Shown one piece after another: positions 38,492-48,034 of a DNA stretch of 64,000 nucleotides. Source of the DNA: Paramoeba atlantica (lineage: Eukaryota > Discosea); the NCBI GenBank assembly GCA_977017575.1, contig CDRNVI010000045.1, positions 1-64,000 of the forward strand, written 5' to 3'. The notes beneath the pieces were generated by a model that searched no databases, was not told where the DNA came from, and saw only the letters and a program-made list of their open reading frames with translations. The position numbers and the translations under genes were made by a program. The stretch's first letter is position 1. The number at the start of each line of letters is the position of its first letter.

Positions 38492-41400
38492 CTAACCAAA
38501 GCTTTGGTTGTCCCATAAAGGGGATTCCCTTTTCAGCCAGAGTTGAAAGCTGCTCCGGATCGCCGTTCGGATGACTTCGACACGGCACTTATCTGAGAGT
38601 GCCTTGTCACCCAAAAAGAGACGGTTGATGTGACGCAGCGTCGTAGAAGGGAGACCTCTAGCTCCAACTTCAAAGCATATCAAGTGGCAGTCTGAGTATC
38701 TTATTTTTCGTCGGTGTAGAATATTTATGTACTTTTCTACTTTTCGGCAGTGGGCTTCGTGTACGTTTTCCTCCCAGGGCATCGTCAACTCAACGATAAA
38801 TTCAGTTCCGTCGTTGAGTTTGACGATTCCATCTGGGCGAAGCTGTGTTTCCAGGTCGGACCACCATGCGGGTAGTTGACGTAGGTGTGGGAGATCAAAA
38901 TGTGCCTCTGCGGTATGGGGGGAAGAGAGTATCGCGTTTGCAAAGGTGGAGAGTACACAATCATGGCGATATGTGTAACGTCCCTGTTCTAGTGATACCT
39001 TGCACGAGGATAAGAGGTGTCGTAATGTTTCCGGTTCTTGTTTACAAATTCGGCATTGTACTGTATCTGTGCCGTGAATTCCCCATGTCCTCAGCATTGT
39101 CCTAGTAGGGAGAGTGTTTTGTACCATTAAAGAAGTTGCGAAGCGGCTAAGGGAAGTGCTACGTAATCCGTTTATCGCGGCGCTGAAATCTTTCGCCTGT
39201 TCTTCCTCGGAGGCTATATCCCACCACTGAATAGCGAACGTTGACCTGCGGCGTAGTGCGTTGATCATTCGGTCCTCATTAAGCTCAAGAAGAGTTCGTT
39301 TTGCGAGGTCGCGATCCTCCAGTATGTGTGTGATGTCACATGCTGGTCGAATTTGGCCTTTCCTGCGCTTATGTTCTTCAGCCCGTATTCTTTCCTGCAG
39401 TGCGGCGGTAACGTTCGGGTCTCGGGACCGCTTCATTTGACAGAGAAGATCAGCTGTACAGTCTTCCCAGAGTCTGGACAAGCTGCAGATGTTCCATCCA
39501 CGCTGAGAGTAGATTGCTTCGCTGCATGTAGTTCTAGCCGCATTGATCCACCGTTTCAGGGAGTGAGTACACATTTTCTGAAGGCGTAAAATAAAGTTTA
39601 GCGTGATACATGGGTGTATAGTAAAGGTGAAGCGTAGCCGAGAGATGATTGCGTGCTGATATATCCAAATTTTTGATGGGAGGTCGTGGGCCGACTGGTC
39701 AATGTTATGAAGCCATCGCTTCAATAAGGGCCTAACTTTCGTGAAAAGGGCTCGGGATTGTTGAGAACCGGGGGCAATATTCATGCCAAGAAACGTACTT
39801 CCTTCGTCGCATATATGCGGTATAGCTTCGTTCTTGATGAAAATTTGAGGACGTCGTGTCATGTAGCCGGGGTGTTCATCATTTTTCTTGGACGCCATAT
39901 ATTGGACTCTGCACTTTTTGACGTTGATCGAAAGGCCAAGCGAACCGAGTACCGTGGATAGTGTTTCAACAGCCAGTTGCATTTCTTTTTCACTATTCGT
40001 CAGGACCGTGAGATCGTCTGCGTACGCTTTTAGGAAGCTTTTTGGAAATCCAGGGAGGTTCAATCCAAATGAGGGAAATGATTTTGCCATGTAACGTAGG
40101 GCTAGCTCCATAATCACCAGAAAGAGCGTAGGAGAGAGAGTGTCACCTTGTAAGACACCTCGTTTAGCTGGGATCGCGCTGGACAGACCTTCGTAACATT
40201 TAATGCGGGTACTTGCGTCAGTGTATAAGCATTGGACGTATTTAATAATGTTTGGGGAGATTCTCGCCCATTCCAGTGCTTCAAAGATGATGTTGCGGGG
40301 GACTGAACCAAAGGCGTTACTGAGGTCTAGCTGGGCCATGCAGTAGTTCCACTTGTTCTTCCGGTAGTGGCGTAGGAGCTCTGAGAGGGATTGCGTATGT
40401 TCGAGAGTACCGTTAATGGCGGGGAGAAAGCCTTTCTGTATCTTGGGGTCAATGACAGAGGCTTCAAGTAGGAATTTCGTCATTTTCCGGCTGATGATGG
40501 AATGCAGGAGTTTCCCTAGTACGCTAGTCAGGCCGATGGGACGCCAGTTTTGTGGGTTGTCAGGCTCCCCTTTTTTGTAAATGAGGCGAGTGACGGATAT
40601 TTTCCACGACGTCGGACATGTGCTGAAGCGCACTAGCGCGTTGAAGACGTTTGCCATGTGGGTGTGGGAGCTGTGGCATCGCTTTAGAGTCTGGTACGTA
40701 ATGGAGTCCTGGCCTGGAGCACTGCTGTTTTTCTTTGATGTGAGAGCGTTCGAAATGTCGATTGAAGCCAGTTCGTCCCAGGTCATTTCTGCCAGAGGAC
40801 GGTTTCCGAGGACGTCGTGGGGTGGTAAGTGATGCACTGTAGTGGGGTCCGTAAGTAATGTTGTGAACACACTTTCCACTTTCTGTACATTGCAAGTCGG
40901 ATAGGCCGGTACACTTTCTGCTTCTGTCCTTTTGTCCAAGGTTTGACTCGCAGCCGTCCATGGATTGCGGTTGAATTGTTGAAGTGCCCAGCGACTTTCC
41001 AGTTCCCGTTTTTGGGCCATGGCTTCTGCGCTGTATATACGTTCCGCCTTTTTGGTTTCCTTAATCTTTTGTTTCAACGCCATGCGGGGAGCCTTGCCGT
41101 GTGTGTATCGCAGCTTCATTTGTAGTTGTTTTACATGTCGAGAGAAGGAAAAGGCAACTTTTTCGCTTTCTAATGGACGGACTTTCCCCTTTATGTGTCC
41201 TCGAGCCGTTCGGATAATGAAACCCTTCCTGGAGTCGACGTCTCGCGCCACTTCATATGCCGACACCGCTAGTATTGCACTCAGTAGTTCTGCGTTATGG
41301 ACGGCGGAGAGTGCGTCGCCAGAGACAGTGAGCAAGGTGTTGCATCTGTGGAGGGCCCTACGTTCCACCTCGTGCCAGTGCGCATCAGCCAAGTTTATGT

Positions 41401-41944
41401 TTAACTTGCCCCCCTGGATGTATCGTGCCGTGCGGAAAAGGTACTCCGTCTCGTCGAGTGGTCTCGGAGAGGAAGCGGAAGTGGGGGGGTTAAGTTCGGG
41501 GTGTTCTTGCTCTTGTCCTGCGTTGGGGCTCCCCTCAGAGTCTCCTTCGATTCTCTGATCGAGGGATGGTCCATAAATTTTGCAGCATGGATGGCTGCAT
41601 TTGAGTTTACTTATGCATCGATGTTGGCATGGGTGCGTCCGCTTCAAGGAGGGGGCGTGGTCACGCGAAATAATCTCGTATGGTGGAAGTGTTGGGACCG
41701 TTTGGGGCTTTGATGGCTGTACTTCTTCTTTGTCGTCGGTGCGAAGGAGCAGAACGATCCGAAACGCCGATAACCCAGGGACCGCTCTCCCGTTCAGTAC
41801 CTTATTTACCGCTTTACCCATTGAGCTAGGTGATGCATAGTGGTTGTATAATTCCAGGCGGCTGTCGTGAAAAAGAGATACCCAGTTCGCGTGGCGAGAA
41901 ATGTGACTTGTTGAGTCTACTCTACTAACTTCTAAAAAAGTCAC
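38492..41944 (-). CDS. LINE B reverse transcriptase and restriction-like endonuclease (1150 aa)
   Basis: N-terminal knuckle PCQHRCISKLKCSHPCCK, a basic helical region, then RT blocks: NWRPIGLTSVLGKLLHSIIS, CMAQLDLSNAFGSVPRNIIF (first Asp), GVLQGDTLSPTLFLVIMELA, FLKAYADDLTVLTNS (catalytic DD). Then zinc finger QCRICKQEPETLRHLLSSCK, and endonuclease LRPDGIVKLNDGTEFIVELT plus YSDCHLICFEVGARG. All catalytic motifs are present in one open frame. The frame starts mid-protein because of the phase shift near 41.93 kb. Confidence 0.92.
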   Translation of the reverse strand: MTFLEVSRVDSTSHISRHANWVSLFHDSRLELYNHYASPSSMGKAVNKVLNGRAVPGLSAFRIVLLLRTDDKEEVQPSKPQTVPTLPPYEIISRDHAPSLKRTHPCQHRCISKLKCSHPCCKIYGPSLDQRIEGDSEGSPNAGQEQEHPELNPPTSASSPRPLDETEYLFRTARYIQGGKLNINLADAHWHEVERRALHRCNTLLTVSGDALSAVHNAELLSAILAVSAYEVARDVDSRKGFIIRTARGHIKGKVRPLESEKVAFSFSRHVKQLQMKLRYTHGKAPRMALKQKIKETKKAERIYSAEAMAQKRELESRWALQQFNRNPWTAASQTLDKRTEAESVPAYPTCNVQKVESVFTTLLTDPTTVHHLPPHDVLGNRPLAEMTWDELASIDISNALTSKKNSSAPGQDSITYQTLKRCHSSHTHMANVFNALVRFSTCPTSWKISVTRLIYKKGEPDNPQNWRPIGLTSVLGKLLHSIISRKMTKFLLEASVIDPKIQKGFLPAINGTLEHTQSLSELLRHYRKNKWNYCMAQLDLSNAFGSVPRNIIFEALEWARISPNIIKYVQCLYTDASTRIKCYEGLSSAIPAKRGVLQGDTLSPTLFLVIMELALRYMAKSFPSFGLNLPGFPKSFLKAYADDLTVLTNSEKEMQLAVETLSTVLGSLGLSINVKKCRVQYMASKKNDEHPGYMTRRPQIFIKNEAIPHICDEGSTFLGMNIAPGSQQSRALFTKVRPLLKRWLHNIDQSAHDLPSKIWIYQHAIISRLRFTFTIHPCITLNFILRLQKMCTHSLKRWINAARTTCSEAIYSQRGWNICSLSRLWEDCTADLLCQMKRSRDPNVTAALQERIRAEEHKRRKGQIRPACDITHILEDRDLAKRTLLELNEDRMINALRRRSTFAIQWWDIASEEEQAKDFSAAINGLRSTSLSRFATSLMVQNTLPTRTMLRTWGIHGTDTVQCRICKQEPETLRHLLSSCKVSLEQGRYTYRHDCVLSTFANAILSSPHTAEAHFDLPHLRQLPAWWSDLETQLRPDGIVKLNDGTEFIVELTMPWEENVHEAHCRKVEKYINILHRRKIRYSDCHLICFEVGARGLPSTTLRHINRLFLGDKALSDKCRVEVIRTAIRSSFQLWLKRESPLWDNQSFG

Positions 41945-43943
41945 ACGCTCTCTTTTCCATAAGTTCGTCTACGGTACACGTTTCTACGACGATGTCGTGT
42001 GCTGCACTTTTCCCATTGAGCGCTTTGGACAGGGCGGCTTCAGCCCCCTGGGGGGAAGGGATACGACTACGCACAAGTTGGCTTACGCATGCTGCATGCA
42101 CATCCGGGAAATATCTCCATTTGTTGTCGTTGACGAGGCGGAGTTTGACAGGTTTTGACCGGGACTGGATAAAGTGGAAACGTTGCTTGTGTCGGTTATG
42201 GGTTACGGGATGCGTGGGGTCCTGGGGCGGCGGGAGATACTGTGACGGGCTGTCGGGAGTTTGTGTGGGAATCTGGGGACCCTCGGATTCATCCGAATGT
42301 AAATGGGTGTCCAGTTGTGATGGGGGTAAGAGGCTTCCTTGTTCAAGCGGCGGGCTTTGTATTCGCCCTACGCTGTGCGCTTGTTGGAAAACCCAGGATG
42401 GGACTTCGTCATCGCCATTCTCATTCCGCGGACTGTGTTGGTGTGCTGGGGAAGATGAGTCCAAGAGAATGATACTTTCCCGTGCCTTGTTTTTGGGAGT
42501 CCGGATGGCTGGTTCCCTGGCAATGGCACGGTCAGCTGTCGTAGTGGTTGTGTTTAGGGACGGTGTGACGAGATTCTTGGGAAGGGTACATGGGCCGGTG
42601 GGTAGAGTATCCTGCCCATCCAGTTTGCTTATCGGTGTGTCAAGCGAAGTCAACGGTGTGCCAGTGCGTTTGCAGCAAGGATGGCCGCACCCTGCTTTGT
42701 TCTTACATTTATGCTTACAGGGCTCGACACGGTCTGCTTGTTCGGAGGCGGGGCCTAGGCCTTGCTTGCAGCACACGTGCTTACATTGATCTTTACTCTT
42801 GCAGATATGCTTGCATACTCTAGTTAAGGCGTGGACCTGAAGTTGTGTTGGAGATTTAGGTTTGGGGAGGCTTTGGGAGTCCGGAGTTTGACATGGAACG
42901 CCGTTGAAAAGTAGGAATTTGGCAAGCGAGCAGGCAGTTGATGCGACGGCACGACCGACGGTAACAGTGGGTGATTTTTGATGGGGAGTAACCTCCTTGG
43001 GTGGGGGTACATGTAAATCGTGTTCGTCTTTTGGACAGGGTGCTATTGTGTACGACAAGCGTTCCTGTCCGGTGCTGCTGTGAGGTCGTACGGTTACCGC
43101 CGGGGTTGAGGGAGTGCCGTTAGCGTACGGTTGAGTGCGGCTTGAAAACAGATATCGTGTTGCAGCTCGCGCTGCCATGCCAAGTAGGTTGCTTGATTTC
43201 GGTACTTTCACATCCTGTGTTACGTGGTCACGGGTGCATGGCGGTGACGTTTCGTCCCTTTGTCGCGTACTTGGAGCTTCTTTGGGCCCGGATTCTTGGC
43301 CGCTCGCCGTAGTGCTCGTGAGTTCGTATGTTGTTGGTGTAAGATTACGTTTGCAACATGGGTGCCCGCAGGTCTGTTTGTTTTTACAGACATGCTTACA
43401 GGGTGTGCTACGTTGTACCGGCATTACACTCACAGCCGTGATCACCTTTACGTCTTCTCTTGCATCCACCGGTGCGTCACTTCTCTTATTGTTGTACGTA
43501 TCCGGTTTTGCTACGCGTACCAGGTGTCGTTTGCAGCATGGGTGTTCACAGTGAGCTTTGTCCTTGCAGCGGTGTTTGCATTCCGGAACCGTTTGTTGTG
43601 TGGTGGGGGGGACGGGGTGAGGGGGAAGTTCGTTTGTGTGAGGAGTGACCAGGATATGTGGCCGCGTTACACCCCGCTTGCAACAGGGGTGTCCGCAGGT
43701 GCTTTTGTCCTTACAAGGATGTTTGCATGGAGCTGGGGGTGCTTCTCCTGTGTCGCTGGTAAGGGACTCATTGCTCTTTTGGGATATGAGAGCCTGGACG
43801 GTTCGGGTAGCAGATTTTGCAACCCTGTCTGTGGGAGTGCCTTTCAGGGACAGGTTTTTGTTTTGGTTAGACACGTCGCGTGGTCTCTTAGGAGAGTCCT
43901 GCGACGCCTGGTGTGTGCCCTTCACTAGTAGTAAGCAAAACAT
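41925..43943 (-). CDS. LINE B N-terminal region: array of cysteine knuckles (672 aa)
   Basis: Five copies of CxHxCxxKxxCxHxCCK (for example PCKHPCKDKSTCGHPCCKRG, ECKHRCKDKAHCEHPCCKR, PCKHVCKNKQTCGHPCCKRN, VCKHICKSKDQCKHVCCKQG, PCKHKCKNKAGCGHPCCKRT), with a sixth in the downstream frame at about 41.58-41.64 kb. Linkers are Ser/Thr/Pro-rich. The final part (RSRIPSPQGAEAALSKALNG, VDELMEKRACDF) matches LINE A, where it reads directly into the next segment, so the stop here results from a phase shift. Confidence 0.8.
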   Translation of the reverse strand: MFCLLLVKGTHQASQDSPKRPRDVSNQNKNLSLKGTPTDRVAKSATRTVQALISQKSNESLTSDTGEAPPAPCKHPCKDKSTCGHPCCKRGVTRPHILVTPHTNELPPHPVPPTTQQTVPECKHRCKDKAHCEHPCCKRHLVRVAKPDTYNNKRSDAPVDAREDVKVITAVSVMPVQRSTPCKHVCKNKQTCGHPCCKRNLTPTTYELTSTTASGQESGPKEAPSTRQRDETSPPCTRDHVTQDVKVPKSSNLLGMAARAATRYLFSSRTQPYANGTPSTPAVTVRPHSSTGQERLSYTIAPCPKDEHDLHVPPPKEVTPHQKSPTVTVGRAVASTACSLAKFLLFNGVPCQTPDSQSLPKPKSPTQLQVHALTRVCKHICKSKDQCKHVCCKQGLGPASEQADRVEPCKHKCKNKAGCGHPCCKRTGTPLTSLDTPISKLDGQDTLPTGPCTLPKNLVTPSLNTTTTTADRAIAREPAIRTPKNKARESIILLDSSSPAHQHSPRNENGDDEVPSWVFQQAHSVGRIQSPPLEQGSLLPPSQLDTHLHSDESEGPQIPTQTPDSPSQYLPPPQDPTHPVTHNRHKQRFHFIQSRSKPVKLRLVNDNKWRYFPDVHAACVSQLVRSRIPSPQGAEAALSKALNGKSAAHDIVVETCTVDELMEKRACDFFRS

Positions 43944-44769
43944 GTCGTTGTAAAGGGTAGGGAAAAGAAAAAGTCAACAAGCAACAAGGTACAGAAACTC
44001 AATATTTGGAGGTAATGTGTCAAGGGAATATTTGCAGAAGCTCAATATTTGGAGGTAATGTGTCAAGGGCCAAACTTCCCGAGAGTAAGTTGTTGCGCAT
44101 ATTAAGGCGATGCAAATAAGGTGAAATCAATGATAAACTTAAGTCACCTTCAAAGAAGTTACAGCCCAAATCTAGATCGGTAAGTGAACGTGGCAAACTA
44201 TCCAAAAGTATGTTGCCTTTGAAAGAGTTTCCATGGAGATTCAATTTCTCTAGACTTTGAGGTAAATTACCAAATTGCAAATTCCCACTGAGTGAGTTAC
44301 ATGATAGCTGTAGCAGTTCCATTTTTTCAGGTAGTGTTGATAAATCAAGCGGCCCAGTATGTGCATGACGAGACATAGCTAAAAATTCCAACGAGGCGGC
44401 AAACAAAGCTGTTGGAATAGTCCCATGCAAGTTCCTCTTCCGTCCTAAAGGAACGTTAGCTGCAAAATAAGAGAGTCGAACGGGCATGACATGCCAAGTA
44501 AGGTTTCCTTTTAGGACAATGTCGTCAAAGAGAAGAGAAAAAATACGCATGCGTTCATCACAATTACCTCCTTTCCATTGACACACGTGGAGGAATTACG
44601 CCAATAAGCGGGTCGATAGGTAATATGGGCTACGAAACGCCTCATGCGAGTATCATCATCTTCCGTAAGTGCACTTACTTTGCTGCCAAACTTTCTTCTT
44701 TTTAGCGGGGGCTCGCATGCGAGAAAGAAAAATGCGTCAGCATGGAAGTCAATCACGAAAACAAGAGCG

Positions 44770-46500
44770 ACGCCCTAAAGGTGCATTTCCTAAAGAAATT
44801 CAAGCAACGCCCTAAAGGTGCATGGAGTATGATCAAAGGCGTGATTGGTAACGAAAAGACTACGCTACGAGTCGAAGTCCGATCAGAGCATTTCTCAAAA
44901 ATTTACAGCAAGCCAGATACGAGTGTGGAAGGACTTTTCGAAAAAGTGGTGGGTATCAACATATCCGACGAACCTTTTACATTACAAGAACTAGTTGCTG
45001 CGCTATCCAAAATGGCTCGAGGAAAAGCGACTTGCTCCGACGAGATTCCTTTGGAGGTGCTCTGCTATGGCGAAACATGAAGTCCTATGTACGGTCTTGC
45101 TGCAACTCGTAAGTGAAGTTATTATTCCGGGAAAGTGCCGGTGTCTTGGCGTCATATTCTTCATGTACCAATACCCAAGAAAGGGGTCTAACAATACTGA
45201 AAAACTGGCGAGGAATCTGCTTAACAAATCATATATTGAAGCTGGTAAATAAATTGGTCTTAGAGCGTATTCAACCGAGCACAGAACCAAATTTAAGAGG
45301 CAACCAATTCGGTTTTAGACCCCTGAGCTCTACTGTTGCTGCTCAAGCAATTCTTACGGAAGTCATAGAGAAGGCATTGGGCGGCTCTGAAAATATCTTT
45401 CTAGGCTTTATCGACTTTCAAAGCGCTTTTCCTTCTCAGTATTAGGGAAGCCTTGAAAGCATTTTCCGTTCCGCCAATGCTCACTAGAATAATTTTAGCG
45501 ACCTATGAATCGCCTACAGGATACGTGCGCACGGATTTCGGGAATACAAAGAGTTTCGAAATTTCTTCTGGAGTTCTGCAAGGCGACGTGCTTGCACCTT
45601 TTCTTTTCATCATGTGCCTTGACAGAATTTTGGATAGAGCTCTGCAAAGCCCAGATTTTGGGTTGACTCTTTTTTCTACTGGAACGAAAAGCCGTGGAAT
45701 ATCAAAACTTCGTATTACAGACATTGATTATGCCGATGATGTTGTGTTCTTTGCATCCAGTCGCGAAACACCGCAAATATATGATGTGGGCTCTTGTAGA
45801 GGTGGCAAAACACGCAGGTTTGAAACGTAAATGTAGGTCCTTCTAAAACGGCGGTTTGTATTTTTTTAGCCACCCTCAAAAGATAGAGCGGTTTTTTTTT
45901 GAGATATCTTTAGATGGGCCCGAAAAGCACCCTGAAGATGAGCCCCTAAGGGGAACTTCATACCGTATTTCGGGTCGGGCACCGCTCATCTGCGGCTTGC
46001 AACTAGCCCATGATAACTGGGCTAGGGTCAGAATTCGGAGAGATACGAGCTCGTTGAAGCTGAGGTTTAGTCCTTTAAAGCTGAGGAGCCAAGTCCGCTC
46101 GAGGGTATAACACCCTAGAAGACTTGGTCCGTTGAAGCTGAGGAGTCCAAACCGTTGAAGCTGAGACTCGAGACTCCCGAACTATGCCAGCAAGCCGTTA
46201 GAGCTAATCTCTCCTTCGGGAGACGTGGGGCGTTCGGGACGAACTGGTGCAACACCCAGTTCGCCCCGAATATCGGGAGCTCAGCACCCCGGGGAAGGAT
46301 GTCCTTGGAACAGCGGAATAACGTATGTAGTCGCATCATTGCGACTACGTATGATATCCGAACTCGCAAGAGATCGGATGGTTCAGCGGCCTAAGTACAC
46401 CTTCCCCCAAGCTACCTCGGCTTTCTCCGGGGAGGCTACATCTCAAGTAGGGATAAAAGCCTGCGTTTCTATCTATCTATCTCTATTCGCAAAAAAGCTG
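44770..46500 (+). mobile_element. LINE C fragment: decayed RT and structured 3' region with TCTA tail
   Basis: Plus strand. RT pieces in three phases: LKKFKQRPKGAWSMIKGVIG, NWRGICLTNHILKLVNKLV, RGNQFGFRPLSSTVAAQAIL, FLGFIDFQSAF (first Asp), SGVLQGDVLAPFLFIMCLD, DIDYADDVVFFASS. Breaks lie near 45.08, 45.24 and 45.45 kb, and the frame ends soon after YADD, so the thumb and anything downstream are deleted. 45870-46440 is non-coding and hairpin-rich, followed by a TCTATCTATCTATCTCTATT tail. It replaced the start of LRR locus 5 and belongs to a different RT clade from LINE A/B (no endonuclease seen). Confidence 0.8.
46055..46350 (+). other. Structured RNA-like 3' region of LINE C
   Basis: GTTGAAGCTGAG recurs three to four times (46055-46165). 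Strong hairpins follow: AGGGTATAACACCCT, TCTCCTTCGGGAGA (UUCG loop), a 12-bp stem GGGACGAACTGG / CCAGTTCGCCCC (about 46236-46268), and GTAGTCGCATCATTGCGACTAC-type (9-bp stem, about 46326-46347). Confidence 0.55.
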
Positions 46501-46642
46501 AAAAAATGATAAATCGTTCACTTTTTTGGATAATTTTGGGGCGAAAATTACGTAACAATTTCCCATGACGCCATATCAGCTTCAATGGGGGCAACGATGG
46601 CACCAGTAGTATTCAAATTTCGAGATCTGTCATCGAAGGAAT

Positions 46643-46832
46643 TACTGCCCGCACTCCCCCGAAGCGCACCCGGCCAGAACCCACCTGTTTAAGCGCACAT
46701 AATGTTGAGGCGGACATCGAGTTGGCTCATAGAGAGACACGACAACCGAATCGTTTTTTACTAGTGATTCAAAATCCTGTTTAAGCACACTTTTCACGAA
46801 ACCAGGTGCGCTTAAACGGATGGGGGACAGTA
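46643..46832. repeat. MITE family M1, copy 3
   Basis: Starts TACTGCCCGCACTCCCCC and ends GATGGGGGACAGTA, with inner CTGTTTAAGCGCACA and AGGTGCGCTTAAAC repeats as in 8263-8448. Confidence 0.75.
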
Positions 46833-46837
46833 GTTCA

Positions 46838-46893
46838 AAACCTCGCGCGATACAAATTACTAGACCCCCCACCTTTTTCATGAATCCCCTGTA
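46838..46893. mobile_element. Isolated mariner end
   Basis: The inverse of TACAGGGGATTCATG...GGTGGGGGGTCTAG, matching the outer end of the mariner at 5546. No transposase is near. Confidence 0.6.
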
Positions 46894-47038
46894 TAAGGGG
46901 TGACATCGCTCTGACAACTCGAACAAACTACACTACAACCTGAAGGGGGTCTGAATGAGCACCACATTACGACGTACAGTACGTCCACCCTTTCTTATTC
47001 TCCTCAACAATCCCTCCCCATCCGATGTTTCAGCACCA

Positions 47039-48034
47039 TCAAAACCCCATCCCCCATGCATTCTTCCGCTTCCCAAAACAATGCCCCGGAATCGCACCCT
47101 CCCGCTCCGGAATCCCACTCCACCACGAATCACTCGCCACCGTACGATTCACCTCACATCGCATCGGGGCCGCTTTCTCCCCCGCCGCACGAACCGGCAC
47201 CGGCACCGGATCCCAATGCCCCGTTTCAAACACCGTCTCCGGAAGTAGCCCCGTGTTCTGCAACCCCCCGCGCTGGTCTTGCGTTGTAGGGTCCGTTGTA
47301 TTTCTCCCTCCCCCCTCCACCCACCCACACAGGCACGGCCGCGTGTTCACCCCCCAGTACCTCTCCAACGGTTTCAGCAACTCCCACGCGGGGCGATTCG
47401 GTCGGTAGTAGTGAAACAGTACCGCATCTTTTCGTTCCTTCACCAACCCCCCCAGACTCGACCCCGGGCAGCAATGCCCGTGGGGGGTTTTAACACACAC
47501 CGCGTTGCACAGGAGGGTGAGATCGGGCGACACGAACGCATACAGCTCGAACACGGCGGCAATGCGAGCGGAGAGCCTGCCGTAGTGCATGAGGTAGTCC
47601 GTGGGGGGTAGGGGGGTGCCGGTCCAGTGCGGGGGGCCCCACTCGTTGGGGTTAGGCCCCAGCAGGGTTCGAACCTCGGGAAGGAGATACACCATCCCGG
47701 GGAGAAGGTGCTGTATGGTTTTAGGGTTCATAGGGCTATTGGGATTGTTACTATGACTATTATTATTATTGGTATTATTACTAGTATCATCATTATTTAC
47801 ATTCCCCTGTGGCTCCTCGAACTCCGGATGAAAGTCTTGGAGAAGTAACGGCACGGTGACGCGTCGAGCGAGATCGAGGAGCTGGAAGTAACTGCCAGCG
47901 GCATGTTGGTGGATGTCGGGGGATCGCGGAGGGAGACATTTCCAGGGGAGGCGGTGGTGCTCGATTTGGTACGGGTAGCGTGCGGTGGTGCGGAGGGTGC
48001 GGTTGAGGAGGGTGGTGGTGGCGGAGAGCGGCAT
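47039..48034 (-). CDS. Conserved-looking protein of unknown function (331 aa)
   Basis: I do not recognise the family. Features seen: N-terminus MPLSATTTLLNRTLRTTARY is basic and hydroxyl-rich and could be a mitochondrial targeting peptide. An Asn/Asp/Ser-rich insert lies at residues about 75-105. A compact segment PGMVYLLPEVRTLLGPNPNE and RLSARIAAVFELYAFVSPDL follows, then NAVCVKTPHGHCCPGSSLGG with several Cys. YRPNRPAWELLKPLERYWG and the Arg/Gly-rich C-terminus complete it. The frame is open, and it shows the C-ending to G-ending codon switch of the other single-copy genes (at about 47.5 kb), supporting it as a genuine host gene. LINE C debris lies downstream and a plus-strand pseudogene upstream. 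Confidence 0.65.
   Translation of the reverse strand: MPLSATTTLLNRTLRTTARYPYQIEHHRLPWKCLPPRSPDIHQHAAGSYFQLLDLARRVTVPLLLQDFHPEFEEPQGNVNNDDTSNNTNNNNSHSNNPNSPMNPKTIQHLLPGMVYLLPEVRTLLGPNPNEWGPPHWTGTPLPPTDYLMHYGRLSARIAAVFELYAFVSPDLTLLCNAVCVKTPHGHCCPGSSLGGLVKERKDAVLFHYYRPNRPAWELLKPLERYWGVNTRPCLCGWVEGGGRNTTDPTTQDQRGGLQNTGLLPETVFETGHWDPVPVPVRAAGEKAAPMRCEVNRTVASDSWWSGIPEREGAIPGHCFGKRKNAWGMGF

Larger units (their letters stand above)
38406..43999 (-). mobile_element. LINE B: endonuclease-type non-LTR retrotransposon with spliced-leader 5' end
   Basis: About 5.6 kb, the same family as LINE A but clearly divergent. The 5' end (43999-43982) is AGTTTCTGTACCTTGTTG, then a pyrimidine-rich leader and ATG at 43943. 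The 3' end has stem GTCTAGCAGG / CCTGTTAGAC (38476-38485 and 38447-38456), loop ...ACGTCATATGCG..., and a terminal hairpin ACAGGTAATGCCCTGT. There is no poly(A). About five target bases are missing. The polyprotein has one phase shift near 41.93 kb. Confidence 0.88.
33275..44760 (-). pseudogene. LRR locus 5 (gene A), split into three by LINE A and LINE B
   Basis: Gene pieces at 44000-44760 (N-terminus, cap and first repeats), 38207-38405 (middle repeats) and 33275-33478 (C-terminus, KRWIEQSVPRLSMREYLDKH) add up to about 1.16 kb and are colinear with the 390-aa gene at 51359-52531. A four-base loss near 44588 also shifts phase after the cap, and the start region is replaced by a LINE fragment at about 44770. 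At the LINE B 5' junction, 27 nt of gene sequence are duplicated (44005-44032 and 44040-44066). Confidence 0.9.

Noticed and set aside
33275-44760. Possible LTR retrotransposon because of its large size and zinc-knuckle proteins
   Set aside because: No terminal direct repeats, protease, integrase or RNase H order is seen; the RT is followed by a zinc finger and RPD-type endonuclease, which is a LINE arrangement.
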